A stretch of DNA of 64,000 nucleotides from Paratinospora sagittata (taxonomy: Eukaryota; Streptophyta; Magnoliopsida; Ranunculales; Menispermaceae), in contig CM069595.1 in NCBI GenBank assembly GCA_035771175.1, positions 5,560,094-5,624,093 on the forward strand, in the 5' to 3' direction. The position numbers and the translations under genes are program-made. The notes beneath the pieces are model-generated. The model did not search any database and had not been told where the DNA came from. It saw only the letters and a program-made list of their open reading frames with translations. Shown here one piece after another: positions 1 through 11,703 of this stretch (positions are counted from its first letter, which is position 1; every line of letters begins with the position of its first letter).

Positions 1-1629
1 CTAACTACACGTGTCGATGTAGATCTATCAGATCTTTTTAAATGTAAGATTAGTTACAGTACATACAACATGTTTGAAGGTTTCAAATACCTCATGGCAT
101 TGTAAAATGTTAATTAATTAATTAGTCTTTTCATGACAGTTCCTTTGCATAAACTTAAGGAAGGGGAATATTAATAAGAGTTTAAAAAGAAAAATGTTAA
201 AGTGATATTTAAAATATTTTTATCATTAAAAATATTTTTGAATTGTCTTGAATCATGTACCCAGACACATGATTTGAGGTAATTTAATAATATATATAGG
301 TGATATATATTTTAAATATATATATTAAATATTAATATAATATTTCTCAAATAAAAATACTTACGTCATTTACATTATATTTCAAGTCTTTTTATTGAAA
401 TTGTTCTTTTCAAACTATACTTCAATCAAAAAGGTCAACTCAATCCAAAGTCCAACCCATTTAGGTGTTTACAAGGGTCCAGCCCGGACGTTGTCTTTGG
501 GATGGCAGAGGGCTGGGATTATATTAGCCCATGGCCACCTAGCCCAAGATCAGCCGGCCCCCAAGGAATATATTAGCATGTGACATGGTTGGTAGTAATA
601 ACTTTTGGAGCCCGGCTATTTTTACCTATTCTTTCTTAATTCTTTACTTATTTACTTTCTTCGTCATAAAAATTTAAAATCAATTATTTATTCTTTTTTC
701 ACCTATCTAAATTTTTATTCTACTAAGGCCCTAAACACTTTTCCTCTCTATCATTTCTTTTATTTTTTTCACCATTGATTTATTATTTCTTCAAGTTTTT
801 CAATTATTTAAAATGTTAGAACACCGTTAAGAAGATTTGTGAACAACAATATCGCGAAATCTTACCAAAAAATCGGGTTATTTCGGATTTTAAAGGCCTC
901 GAACTCAAAGTCATTCAAGTACAATCTTTGACCACAATCAATAAATAAATCATGATATTTACATATTCTAAATTAATTTCAATGCTACGTTGTTGGATTC
1001 AAATGTTTTTTTTGTCAAAAAATGGGTGAAAATGGTAGAATGAGGAAGCAAAAATGGTTTTAGAAATCCATTTCACGCGCCAGAATTTGCAAACGTCCGA
1101 TCTTGGTGGGTCGGACATAAAGAGGTGTATCCGACGTTATTGGGTCGAACAATACATTTTTTAATTTTTAATTTTAATTTTTCTTTTCTATCCGACCTTG
1201 ATGGGTCTAATATAGGAGATATGTTTGGCCTGTTAGGGCCGGACATACTTTATTCTGTCCGCCCACGCAGGGTTGAACACGTCCAATTCGAAGGTAATTT
1301 TCTGAGTTTTAAAACCCATTTTTACCTCCTTTTATCTTCGATTTTAGGTATATTTTTGTAAAAAATCACTTCAAAAGGGTGAACAGAGTAGAAATGTGTG
1401 CTTTTGATTTAAAAAATACAAGAAAATAACAAAATTGAAGATTGAAATGAGTAGGAGAGTTAAAGGATTTAAGGTAAATAATGAATGGGTGCAGACAAAA
1501 GTGAGAGGTTTTAAAAAATTTATTATTTGTGCATTTTAGTAACTTTATATGATATTTTTTTTGTCTTTTTAATTTTTAAATAAGATGGGTAAAAAAATAG
1601 AAAATAATAAGTAAAAATAACCGGACCCT
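1..1629. other. AT-rich intergenic flank, no gene seen
   Basis: No coding region that I can support lies here. The open frame near 395-583 has no family features. At 1095-1285 there is a cluster of degenerate GTCCGA...TCGGAC dyads, listed separately. The rest is AT-rich sequence with poly-A and poly-T runs. Confidence 0.6.
1095..1285. repeat. cluster of degenerate short dyads (GTCCGA...TCGGAC)
   Basis: Four to five related units occur in about 190 bp. The clearest is at 1095-1116, GTCCGA then a 10-base spacer then TCGGAC. Decayed versions lie at about 1129-1150, 1190-1210, 1226-1246 and 1256-1285. The shared core is roughly TCCGAC-TTGATGGGTC. The pattern resembles a decayed transposon or satellite fragment, but I cannot name the family. 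Confidence 0.35.
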
Positions 1630-1644
1630 AACTTTTGATTAGAG

Positions 1645-2046
1645 TTATGCTTGGGATGGTCTGTTTTTTCCTCCGACCTCGGTTGAAAATGGGGTAGATT
1701 GGCCTCGGTTTTCAATTCAATCAACAAAGCTTAAGGAAGTAGGAAAAATTATGGTGCCAGCATCCTTGTGGGTCACTTGGCTATAAAGGAATAGGCAAAT
1801 CTTTCACGACTTAACAAAGGAAAATTGGCGATTGTGGGATAAAATTTTAATGCTTGTAACATGTTGGGTAGTTACCTCTAAATATGCAGTGGATACTCTA
1901 TATTAGAGTGGTATACAAATTGGGATGCCTGTATGATGTAAGGAAATTTTTCTGATTTTACGTTGTATTTGTCTAACTTGACTACTTAAATATTTTATAC
2001 CATTAATATATACACACATTGTTTCTGTTTCAAAAAAAAAAAAAAA
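1645..2046 (+). mobile_element. 5'-truncated L1-type LINE with poly(A) tail and target-site duplication
   Basis: The insert ends in a run of about 17 A at 2032-2048. It is bounded by a direct repeat whose unambiguous part is CTTTTGATTAGAG, at 1632-1644 and 2049-2061, with two more A at each 5' side. These are the marks of target-primed reverse transcription. At 1783-1906 one frame reads TWL-stop-RNRQIFHDL and then LWDKILMLVTCWVV. This resembles the C-terminal end of plant L1 ORF2 (W-ERN-RIF ... W-D). The copy is dead: it is short and carries stop codons. Confidence 0.75.
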
Positions 2047-2061
2047 AACTTTTGATTAGAG

Positions 2062-2449
2062 AATATTTAATTGATAGACAAAAATTATTTTCTTAGAAAT
2101 ATTGTAATATTCTTGAGAATTAATTTCTCCAAAAAAAAAAAAAAAACAAAGATCTTCTCATATTGTCCTATTTTTTACAATTTAATTAACAAGAATTTCC
2201 ACTTATGCTTTTTTTTTTTTAAGATTTTTCTTTTTTTGGGTTATTACAGAAAGCCTAGTTAGTTAGAATTATTGCTGAACAAAGAAATTTAATTACTTTT
2301 TTTTTTTTTTTTGGCAAAGACGAGATGTAAGCAGAACTCGGTGGGTACGGTGATTAACGCGAAAGACAATTTAGTAAAATGCTACGCGAAGCACAGGATG
2401 AGCCGTGATCCGAAGTTTGAGGGTGTCACCAACATTAATTTTCTGGTAA
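2062..2449. other. intergenic or promoter stretch upstream of DPD1
   Basis: AT-rich with several homopolymer runs. After the poly-T at 2298-2312 the base composition becomes more balanced. The open frame at 2311-2559 begins with TTG and matches no family I recognise. It is more likely promoter and leader of the DPD1 gene. Confidence 0.4.
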
Positions 2450-4545
2450 TGCTGCAACACCCCTATTTTTCCCGAAATCTTCTCTGCTTCTCTCTTCCTT
2501 TGATTCAAATCTTCACTTCAACAACTTTTCTTAGAACAAATGCAGTTATAGTTCCTTAATTTCGAATCAAAACCAGGTATCTATTTCGTGTTTGAATGTA
2601 GAAAGGTGGTTCATTTCTTGTTTATTTTCGATTGGGTAGGTGTTTTTTACTTGTGGGGGGTCCTTCCTTTTGTTTTTTTTGGTTTTATTTGAAATTTTTT
2701 TGAGATTTTACGATTACTCTATTGTTCCTTTTCTCCCATTTCCTCATTTTCCTTCCTCCATCTCTGTCTATTGTTTCTTACTTTTCTGTTCTATCAAAAA
2801 TTTAAGTTTCGAGGGTTCTCTCTCTCATGATCTCATCTAATTTATCTTATTTTATTTGCGTTGTAATTCAAAGTTACAAAATTCAAGTTTCTTCTCTTGT
2901 GATTGATGAACTCGGTGATGTACTTGATAGGTTGAGCTTTTTTTTCAATCATGAAATTAAAGAATTTTATGATGTGAATTTATTGAGAATATGGTTCTTC
3001 ATGATTCACTTTTGCTTGGAATTGTCTGGCACTATAGCTACATCAATCTATTAGTAGTTTGTGTCTTGATTCGTGTATTTAATTTGCACTACACTTGGGT
3101 TTCTGTTTTGGTTGTTTGTGATTGGGAAATGGTCAATTGTTACAATCCTAAATCCAACATCGAAAATTCGTAAACAAAAAAATCATTAAAGGGGTATATG
3201 AGCTCATGGGCCTCAGTAACTTGCAAGTGGATTTCAAGGGTGAGCTCTACCTATGAGTTTGTATCATGAATTACTTGCTATAGATAGTGGATAAGGCTTG
3301 TGAGCTACATGAATCGGTTGAGTTAGGTCTAATGGTGGTTTCTGCAAAAATGAGAAGAGGATTGTTGGAATTAACATGGGCTAAAAGATGAATTTGGTGA
3401 AAAATCTTCCTTTAAATTTTAAAGAACTTGAGCATTGAGATTTTTACATTTTGCTTCAAGCCTTCAGGCAAGCCAACCTTGTGTATGCCTTTTCCTATAT
3501 TAAATTATTTACCTCAACGACTTCTAATTTCTTGATATTAGTGACATGTAGTTAAGGTCAGGAATGTAGGAATATATTTGTTGTATAACTTTCATGTATC
3601 ATATCTTTTCCAAGTGTCAATCAGGAAGACATTTTGGTTGACATATCGAGTGCAAATTATTTTTTTCATGATATAGATGTTATTGCGTTGATTGGTCTTA
3701 TGAAGTATGAGATAAGCAATAAAATGAGCAGGACTAAGATGAGGATACTAAGATGGATGAATGCTAAAAGCAGTTGAGTGGATCTGGATAATGGATCGGT
3801 GATATTTAGTATTTCTAGTATTATGAATTTGAAGTTCTTAGTCATGGTGACTGGTGAGGTTATCTAAAGATCTATTTTTGAGGAGCTGGACAGAGTAGTA
3901 TGGATTACGTGTTTTTGTTTAATGGCTAGAAAAAAGGACTTCTGTAAGGAAAGTGCGGATCTCATTGTTATATAGGACTTACTGAGAAGTAGTATTCCGT
4001 GCGTACAAATGAGCACAAACAAAAACAAGAAAGAAAGAACCAGATAATATCAAACTAGTATGTGACTATGTGTCTTAAAGCTCAATGAACAACTGGTTTG
4101 GGCATTTTTGATATAGATGACGACGTGTGATCTTAAGATGGTGCAAATTTGGTAAAATCTATAAACTAAAAAATTAAAGGGACAAATTTAATACCTAGAA
4201 ACACAATTTTAGTTAAAACCCTAAATTTGGTTTCAGTTCTCTGGGCTCTTTACTATGAAACCCTCTTGGATATTAGTTCCATTCATGCCTCCTGGCATTT
4301 TTTTACCAATGGTTAGTGTCCTTTATTGTTTATAATTTGTAATAAATGTATATAGAAATATAAAAGTGATAAAGTTCTGATTTTCATGATTTTTAATAGC
4401 CATCATGGCATCATCCTCAAATGTAGTAATTTTTGTTCTTTTTATATGTCTGCAACTTTTCATATACTCCTGGTCCTGGTTGTCACTCCTAAAGCATGGT
4501 TCCTGATACCGAACCTCTTTTTATGCTTAACTCTTCGAACTTCAG
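2450..4545 (+). other. probable 5'-UTR exon and long 5'-UTR intron of DPD1
   Basis: A pyrimidine-rich leader-like stretch ends at a good donor, CCAG|GTATCT, with the exon ending at 2576. A matching acceptor, ACTTCAG, ends at 4545. The sequence then runs into the DPD1 first coding exon. The intron would be about 1.97 kb. It holds a decayed RTE-type LINE fragment near 3700-3775. This model is inference from splice signals only. Confidence 0.4.
3685..3775 (+). mobile_element. RTE-type LINE reverse-transcriptase tail relic
   Basis: One frame reads NKMSRTKMRILRWM. This matches the conserved plant RTE/LINE tail pattern (KMxxxEMRMLRWM) that lies just after the reverse-transcriptase domain. Only this small block is recognisable. 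The flanks have decayed, and I see no poly(A) tail or target-site duplication. Confidence 0.5.
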
Positions 4546-4667
4546 TTTTGAAAGGATTGTAACAATTGCGAGATCAGATTAGTGGGTACTCTGCTGGAAA
4601 GGATCTCCCTCCATTAGTTCTCTCATCACACGCACACAGAGATATATGCTATGCATACATACATGAC

Positions 4668-4698
4668 ACACACACACACACACCCACACAAACACACA
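4668..4698 (+). repeat. (CA)n microsatellite in the DPD1 leader
   Basis: An interrupted CA dinucleotide run lies in the probable 5' UTR, about 100 bp before the start codon. It is likely length-polymorphic. Confidence 0.8.
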
Positions 4699-4797
4699 AT
4701 ACTACATCTAATCCCGTACTCTTAAGACCTGTAACCTGTATGATGCAGAAGCTTTCTCAAGTTGGAGCATACCATATTATAATTTATGATTATCCAA

Positions 4798-6094
4798 ATG
4801 AGGGCAATCTGTATGTGCTTTTCGGTGCTGCAACAACCTAAATGCAGGGCCCGGTACTTTCTGAAAAGACGCTCAAGATCCTTTGCTGGTATTTGGTGTG
4901 AGCAGTTCAGTAGTCTATGTACAGTTGGAAGCAACCATATCTTGAAGCCGCTTGGATCCAATGGCAACCGGCAATCTAAGGAGGGACATGAGCCAGTAAG
5001 AAGTAGGAAACTAACAACTATCACAAAACTTGATTCAATAAATGATAAAAGTCAGAGCAGCAAGCAATACATCATCAAGCCTAATGAAATATTGGATGAA
5101 ATTGTTAAGGTTGACACCCAATTAAATATAAATAGATCAAAGGTTGGCACATCTGACGGTATCAAATACTGTGAAGTTCAACAAAAGATTGAGCAGAACC
5201 TTCAACAGCATGTGACAATTTTAGTTTTTGACCTTGAAACAACTGGGCTTAGCAGGGAGCATGAAAGAGTTATTGAGATTGCTATGCGGGATCTACGTGG
5301 GGGCAAGGACAGTACATTCCAGACCCTGATCAACCCCGAAAGATATGTGCCAAATTCTCACGTTCATGGGATCACAACTCATATGGTGAACAATCCTAAT
5401 GTCCCAAGGTAAAATACTCGAATAAAAAGAGAAATTATTTTGTTGATGAACAAGACCATCGGACTAAATACTAAGAGGGTAACAACTTGTTTTTGCAGGT
5501 TCAAGGATTTCATTCCAATCTTAAAGCAATACGTCCAAAGCCGCCAAGTTTCCTCTGCGCCTGTTCTATGGGTTGCTCATAATGCTCGCTGTTTTGACGT
5601 ACCATTTCTCGCAAGTGAATTTAGCCGTTGCTCTGAAGTGATTCCATCACATTGGCGGTTCCTGGATTCAATCGCTCTTGCTCGTGAATTGGAAAAGGAA
5701 TTGGAAAAGTTAGATGGTTAGTCTTTCTGGGTCTTCTCTTTTCACAACGATCATGATAATTCACATCTAGTACCCATGATCTAAGAACTCCTCTCCTTAC
5801 TGCAAATTTGGTTTGACTTACATTGTTCTTCTAATCCATGCAGCTTCAAAGAACTTGTCAGGGAAATCAATACAAGCTCTTCGCGAGTTCTATGGGATTC
5901 CATTAGTGGGCAATCCTCACAGAGCCATGTCGGATGTGCACACGTTATCAATGATATTGCAAGCAATGACAGTTGATCTGAAGCTGCCTTTGTCCAGTCT
6001 CTTGGAAAGATCTTTCACTGTGTTAGATTTGATAAACTCGCAGAATAAGAAGAAGAAGAAGAAAAAGAGTGCAGGCAGCAATGCATTCCCCTAA
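4798..6094 (+). CDS. DPD1: DEDDh exonuclease, DPD1-type, targeted to plastids and mitochondria
   Basis: Exons are 4798-5408, 5499-5716 and 5844-6094, giving 359 residues. The protein is a Mg2+-dependent DEDDh 3'-5' exonuclease. Its Arabidopsis relative degrades plastid and mitochondrial DNA in pollen and during leaf senescence. Exo I reads FDLETTG (D145, E147), Exo II HNARCFD (D237) and Exo III HRAMSD (H302, D307), so all five catalytic residues are present. The N-terminal ~50 residues are basic and Ser/Arg-rich with no acidic cluster, as expected for a dual transit peptide. The C-terminus carries a run of seven lysines. ATG codons at 4786, 4798 and 4813 are all in frame. I chose 4798 because MRxxxMCFS resembles remembered homologues, while 4813 is equally possible. 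Both introns have GT-AG ends. Confidence 0.92.
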
Positions 6095-7541
6095 TTCTGC
6101 CAACTTTTGTATTAAGTTATATATTTGTTGTAACTTAATTGGTACAGTACCCCCATTCTTTTTTGAATGATTCTTCCTCCTTTTAATCTGTAGTACCTTT
6201 CATCTTTTGCACTGCCATTAGCTAACTGATTGTCTTGTACTGTTGTACAATTTAACTAATGATAACTTCCTAACAAATATTTTTCATTGCAGTTTCAGTA
6301 ATGGCTTTATTTGATTTATTTTGTTAAAAAAACCAAAAAAAAAGTATCAAGATATGGAAGTAAAGAAAAGATGCCTAAGATAGGCTTTTTTGGCTAATAA
6401 ATTGTATGGGAATTTAATTGGGAGAAATGCTTTCATTGAGAGTCAAACTTAAGACCTCCCGCTTACTAAACGGGTGCTCTAACCAACTGAGAGTTACGAA
6501 AAGCTGCTTGTTGACAACAATGGTAAATAAATTATTTTTCTAATTATTATACTTTGGTCTAAGACACATTTAAATTTTAACACTCTTTAATTGTCTCTTT
6601 AGATCGCAGTAGTAAACTTTTATATTAAAAACGTAACATATAGAATATATCTCAAGTTGTTTCAATAAAGATTTTAGATTGTCTTACATATACTACAGAT
6701 AAGCTACAAAAAGTGCAAAGATGGAATTACCCAAGAAAATTTAAACTACACAGGGAAAGGAGTCACTCAATTCATTCAAACAGTTTCAAAATTAGACATC
6801 AATAGAGCTTTATATCCAACTATTTTGGGAGCAAATGCTGCAAATACATATTTATGGAAACAAATCTCATGAAACTCAACAGATAAATTACTCTTGCAGA
6901 ATTTCTTTATTTCTTTTTTCTTTTTTTTTTTGGTAATTCAATGATATATTTGAGCGTCTTGCAACACAAGTGAAACACACTACCCTCCATACTCGAACCA
7001 GATGAGCCCACCCCGCGCTATAAAAGGTGGTGGCAAAAGCATTCTCAGTTTGCTTCAAATCTATTATTAACTTTGCGAGTCCATATTATTATAAGAGGGA
7101 ACTTTCTAAAAGATAAAACATGTGAACTGAAACGTATTATCATTCCCATTTGATTTTGGGAACACCAGGATCATGTTACGTCGATGAAGAGTGCCAAGCC
7201 AAATGACAATTTCATGCTACTAATAGCCAAAAGACTAGCAAAACAACGTAGAGAATATTTTTTGTTACCCTTCTTTCAATTATGCACAACAGTTTATGGG
7301 AACAGAAACGGAGATTATAAAAGATTGTCTGTGAGGACCTAACAAGTTCCTTTCCATTTTGTAGCAAAGATATAATACTACCATAAGCATTTCCTTATTC
7401 CCACCCCTTCTTCCTGCTTGCTCCAAACTACGACAAAATAACCCACTCTAGTACATACAAACAACTTGCTAGCAACTCTCCCATCCATACTGAAAATGGG
7501 AACTCAAGAACCGCCTTCTGCGCGCTTTCTTGCAAATCTTC
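6095..7541. other. convergent intergenic region between DPD1 and the Di19 gene
   Basis: This holds the 3' UTRs of the two convergent genes, DPD1 (+) and Di19 (-). Apart from the tRNA-Thr pseudogene at 6428-6504 I see only AT-rich sequence. There is a poly-T run near 6915-6931. Confidence 0.6.
6428..6504 (-). pseudogene. degraded tRNA-Thr (AGT anticodon)
   Basis: Read on the minus strand, the 77 bases keep the anticodon arm of plant tRNA-Thr, CCCGT-TTAGTAA-GCGGG with anticodon AGT. The D-loop core (CAGTTGGTTAGAGC) and most of the T-arm are also intact. Three lesions suggest it is dead. A two-base insertion sits in the A-box/D-stem (TAACTCTCAG where TAGCTCAG is expected). The T-loop has TTTGA for TTCGA, losing the invariant C56. 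The base pair at the foot of the acceptor stem is a C-T mismatch. There is no T-run terminator just downstream. Confidence 0.8.
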
Positions 7542-10500
7542 TCATAAAATGTCATCAAACATGGTGGATAGCAACAGCCCCTGTACAAAATCACACCTGC
7601 TGGCCTTCTCCTCGTGATCCTTGTCTGATAGCGGGGGAGGCGGGGTGCTTCTGTCATCAGAAACCAGAGTCAGATCCCCGACCAAAGAAAATCAGTGAAG
7701 GATATGAATATTGGAAAAAAATAATAATGAAAGATTGGCAAATGGAAAATTATACCCTGATTAGCAAATTCAGACAAACAAGGGTGCCAGCAAACAATCT
7801 TTCACAATAGGGTAAAGAGGAAAACAATGAAAAGATCTAGTTCCCATAATAAATCAAAATGATGTTTGATCAGATGAAAGAAGGTATTCTGGAAATTCTA
7901 ATAAATGCAGTATTTTTTCCTCTCCGGAAAAATAGAGATAATCTACTAAGGAAATAAAGATGTCATAATCATAACAATCAGAACTCATCACATGACACGT
8001 ATCAATTATCAATGACCCAATACACCAGACATAGCATCGTCATAGTAAGTACTTATTGCACTAATTAATTTTGTCCTGTATAACTGAATAAGAATGATTC
8101 TCTCCAACAAGACGTACTAATGTTTTAGAAACTTCTCAGCTCAGTTGCAACTCGAGACCTTGCTATTGGAGATGGGGGACGGAGTTCCTAGTGTATTCTT
8201 TAATTTCCCATCTTTTAGAGCCTCAACCTCTAAATATAAGCAAGCTCTCCACATATTTCAATAACATTAATATAAGATGTATAGTTAGTGACTGGTAATG
8301 TTGGCCTTGGATAAAAGATTTCAAAATGACCTGATTCTCAGTGGGGATTGAGTTCTAAAACAACAAAACCCCCCTTCAAAGCACCTCATAACCTATTTAG
8401 AATTTTAGAGATGGTATGGCCATGAAAGAACAAACTTTTGCAAAGGAAATCTTAGAGGTGAAGATGCCAACCTCAATCTTTTGAGGGTACAAGACCATGA
8501 GAAAAACTAGAAGCCAAATACAATGAGTTTGAGGGTCCTAAATATAGATGCATATATTCAAAAAATAAAAATCACAAACAAAATTCAGACTGTATATGAA
8601 CGGACCGTATCATTCATCATATAGATCAATTTGAATCACAATTACTTGAACATCACAAATGATTCAATTATGATTTCAAGGCATCAAAAACGATGGAGAA
8701 AAGCATAATTGGCATTGGAATACACATTGAACATCCAAATGTGTTTGACTTGTGATCAAACAAAGAAAGAGAATGCACAAAAAAGAGATATGAAAAAGCT
8801 ATGCAACAATAAGATATTAGAAGTCCAGTAATTTTGGTAAATTCAAACCATAAAGAAATCAGAATTTCTCTATTGAGGGTCCAAAACTTGAAAAATAAAC
8901 TAATATAATCAATGGTTATGAAAGCATAAAAACATGAAGAACAAATTAATATATAATGGATGGTCAATAGTCACATTTCCTGGAGGCTGGATCTAGAAAA
9001 ACAAAGTCAGGTCCTTGTCTAATGAGCAATCAATCTACTATGGGCATCCTTTTATGCTTGACAGGCAAAGTAGATATTAATATCCACTGATTGACATATT
9101 GGGAGTTCTAGAGATTAAAAAGGTTCGGACTGCAAGAGGTTTAGATCAGCTAAAATTTCATGCCTGATGCACATTCGTATAGAGAACTTGAAATACCACT
9201 TGAGGCAGTATATAACCTCCAAGATTGTGAATAATGAATAGTGGATGCAAAGAAAGCTCCATACCTTTCTACCACAAGCTCATCTGAACTTTTCCCAACT
9301 GAACTTGTTTCAGTGGAAGATTCCGGTTTTGCATTAGTAGGTTCATCAACCATAGGCAAATTGTAAATAAAGGATGACAGCAATGGGTCAGGTGCTGCAT
9401 TGGATAAAGAAAATGTATTGGAAGAACCCCCAAGAAGAGAGTGCAAGCTCCCATCCCGAAGCTCCTTTCTCAATGAAGAAAGAGTTGAATGAGCACCACC
9501 TTTACGGAATCTCCTCTTGCGTTGCATGTAATCTCTTGTTAAGGAATCCAGAGCACAGAATCAAGTTTCACTTGCCATCTTTTAGCAAAAAGGAGATAGA
9601 AAACATTCTATGAATATAAAAAATTGAGGCGAGATAACTGAAAACCGCATATAGGTTTTATGCCCCAAAAAACAAAATAGAAAAAAGAAAAAAGATAAAT
9701 GAGCACAAGTGTCCAATAACAAAGAAATGTATGAAAAAAGGGGCATTAAGATATCAAAATCAGAGTTCACTTTGTTCTCTGTCACCCTCTACTCTCTATA
9801 TTTCAGAGCAATCTTTAAAGTTCTAACAATAATATGTTCAAAGAAAGAAAATGCTTTACGTTGTGAATAATTTTTATCTTATCATTGACAAGGATCAAAT
9901 TTAGCTTCATTAAATAAAAAAAAACCTCCATTTGTTTGTTAGAAGCTTGCTAATATCATTATTATTGAGAAGCATTCATGAATCATCAATCATTATTTCA
10001 GTTTTTTTTTTTTTTTTTTAATCAACAAAATGAAGTTGATCCATAAATAGTGATTTTAAACTTTAAACTTAATCATGAAATAGAAAGAAAATGAACTCTT
10101 AAGTATAAATTCAAACTAGCCTAAATATCAAAGGATATCTTAAAGAACTGTGCGTGTTGCATGGCTATATGTCCAACCAAGTCCATTCCGACCCTCAGTC
10201 CACAAACTGGGCATACCTGAAAACACAGAAAATTATAATTACAAGCCATAAAAAGAAAATCTCATTACAAAGCACATCCATTTCTAAAATACACTTCTCC
10301 ATGAAAGAGTAGTAGAGTAAATGAGTAATACTTAGCGTTTAACAATATCCTCTAACTCTATTTGACTCATTCTAAGTACGTATTTACAGAGTCTACTAGC
10401 ACCAATTCATCTAGAACCACAACTTCCCTTAAATGACAACTAATTATGGTAAAAAGAAAATATCATTACAAAGTCATTTGAAAGAAAGAAGCTTTAGTGT

Positions 10501-11058
10501 GTCCACAATCCTATACGATCATGGGGCACCTAATTTATCAAAAATACTTTCATCTAAGCTGTGAATTTAGACACATAAATTAAACATTAGCAGATATAAG
10601 GATTCTTTAGAACTATTTTTCAAGGTATGCTCCACCAAAAGGAAGATCCCCCCCGACCAAGGTACTAATTAATAGATACAAAAGAAAATGACACCAATCC
10701 ATCAAAGATTCTCCCATAAATTAACTGAAAATAGTCCATCGTGAACAACAAATTGATGAAAATTAATAATAATTAGTATATACCCCATTCTTCGCTTCGA
10801 CCGGATGCTCGAAATCCTCAGCACAAAACGGGCATGGATACTCTGTCCTGTGGTCTTCATCAGCGTCAATCTCTTCAAACCCGAAGTAAAGATCTGCATC
10901 ATCATCAACATCAACACGGGGTTCCTATTAAAGCACCAAATCTAAACCCCTAAAAGAAGAACACAAAGAATTTAAGACTCACCAGACCGCGATTGAAGAG
11001 CCGGATGATATTTCCTTGACACATTAGAGAAACGCCCGCTCCACGAATCAGCATCCAT
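7542..11058 (-). CDS. Di19: Di19-type (dehydration-induced 19) zinc-finger protein with a damaged first finger
   Basis: Exons on the minus strand are 11058-10983, 10893-10784, 10216-10139, 9527-9265 and 7650-7542, giving 211 residues. Di19 proteins are small nuclear C2H2 factors linked to drought, salt and ABA responses. The N-terminus MDADSWSGRFSN, the acidic DLYFGFEEIDADED, the basic MQRKRRFRKGG and the C-terminal CDFVQGLLLSTMFDD are all family marks. Finger 2 is complete (C64, C67, then GHIAMQH). Finger 1 keeps C46 and C49 but runs from AEDF directly into EHPVEAKNG. About 11 residues are missing, including the Cys-Cys-His of the usual finger. Exon 2 must start at 10893, because the acceptor just upstream gives a stop. 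Intron 3 is a U12-type AT-AC intron (separate entry). Intron 4 is 1.6 kb with no gene inside. Confidence 0.93.
9528..10138 (-). other. U12-type AT-AC intron of the Di19 gene
   Basis: On the minus strand exon 3 ends TTTAAG and the intron begins ATATCCTT, the exact U12 donor consensus. The end carries a perfect U12 branch site, TTCCTTAAC (9546-9538), about 10 bases before the terminal AC. The next exon opens with ATGCAACGC, which rebuilds the family sequence FFK-MQRKRRFRKGG in phase 0. No GT-AG alternative gives this join. Confidence 0.93.
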
Positions 11059-11703
11059 GAATCCTTAAAACCGAAATCTAAAGGGTACCCACAAAAATTA
11101 ACCCGAAATTTCGCGTAAAAATCACTGAAATTTGGAAACTTTATTGTTCTTCCAACGATGATGTTATCTCTCTCGGGTCGTTTAAGAGTGTGAGCTGAAA
11201 CCCTAGAAATAGCGAAGAACAAAAGGTCCGGGAAAAAAGAAAAGAAGAAAATAAATCGAGCTTTCGTTTCTTCCCTAACTTTTCTCTTTTGGTTCTCCGA
11301 AAGTGCCCTTGTTTTAAAGACGCGAGAGAAAGAGCAAAGAAGTTTACCGAGCGTCGTGAGCGGTATAAATTAGAAAAAAAACGAACGCAGAGAATAAAAA
11401 AGCACTGCCAGGTGCCAGCCCATCCCACCGTTTTCCTTTGGTCTCTTCTTTATACCCTTCGATTCCCGCGTAATTTCACAAACGCCCCTAACTACCTAAG
11501 TTCAATTACCTGAATACCCCTACTGTTTAACGGAATCTTCGACACAGCGTTTACAATTTTACATGACAGGTGCGTCCTCAGTAACGTCGTGACTCGTATC
11601 TCGAAGGTGTAACGGAGTTCGAGGTTTGCTTTGCGCGTGCGTGACTCAAAAGTTGATACGAGGAAGATTGTTTTTTTTTTTTTGTGAGAAACTTTGGGAA
11701 ATG

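Noticed and set aside
2311..2559. 82-codon frame upstream of DPD1
   Set aside because: It opens with TTG, has no family features, and runs across a likely leader exon and donor site.
10924..10934. alternative Di19 exon 2 acceptor (AATAG)
   Set aside because: Using it after the exon 1 donor gives a stop within five codons, while the acceptor before 10893 rebuilds the family sequence SRSDLYFGFEEID.
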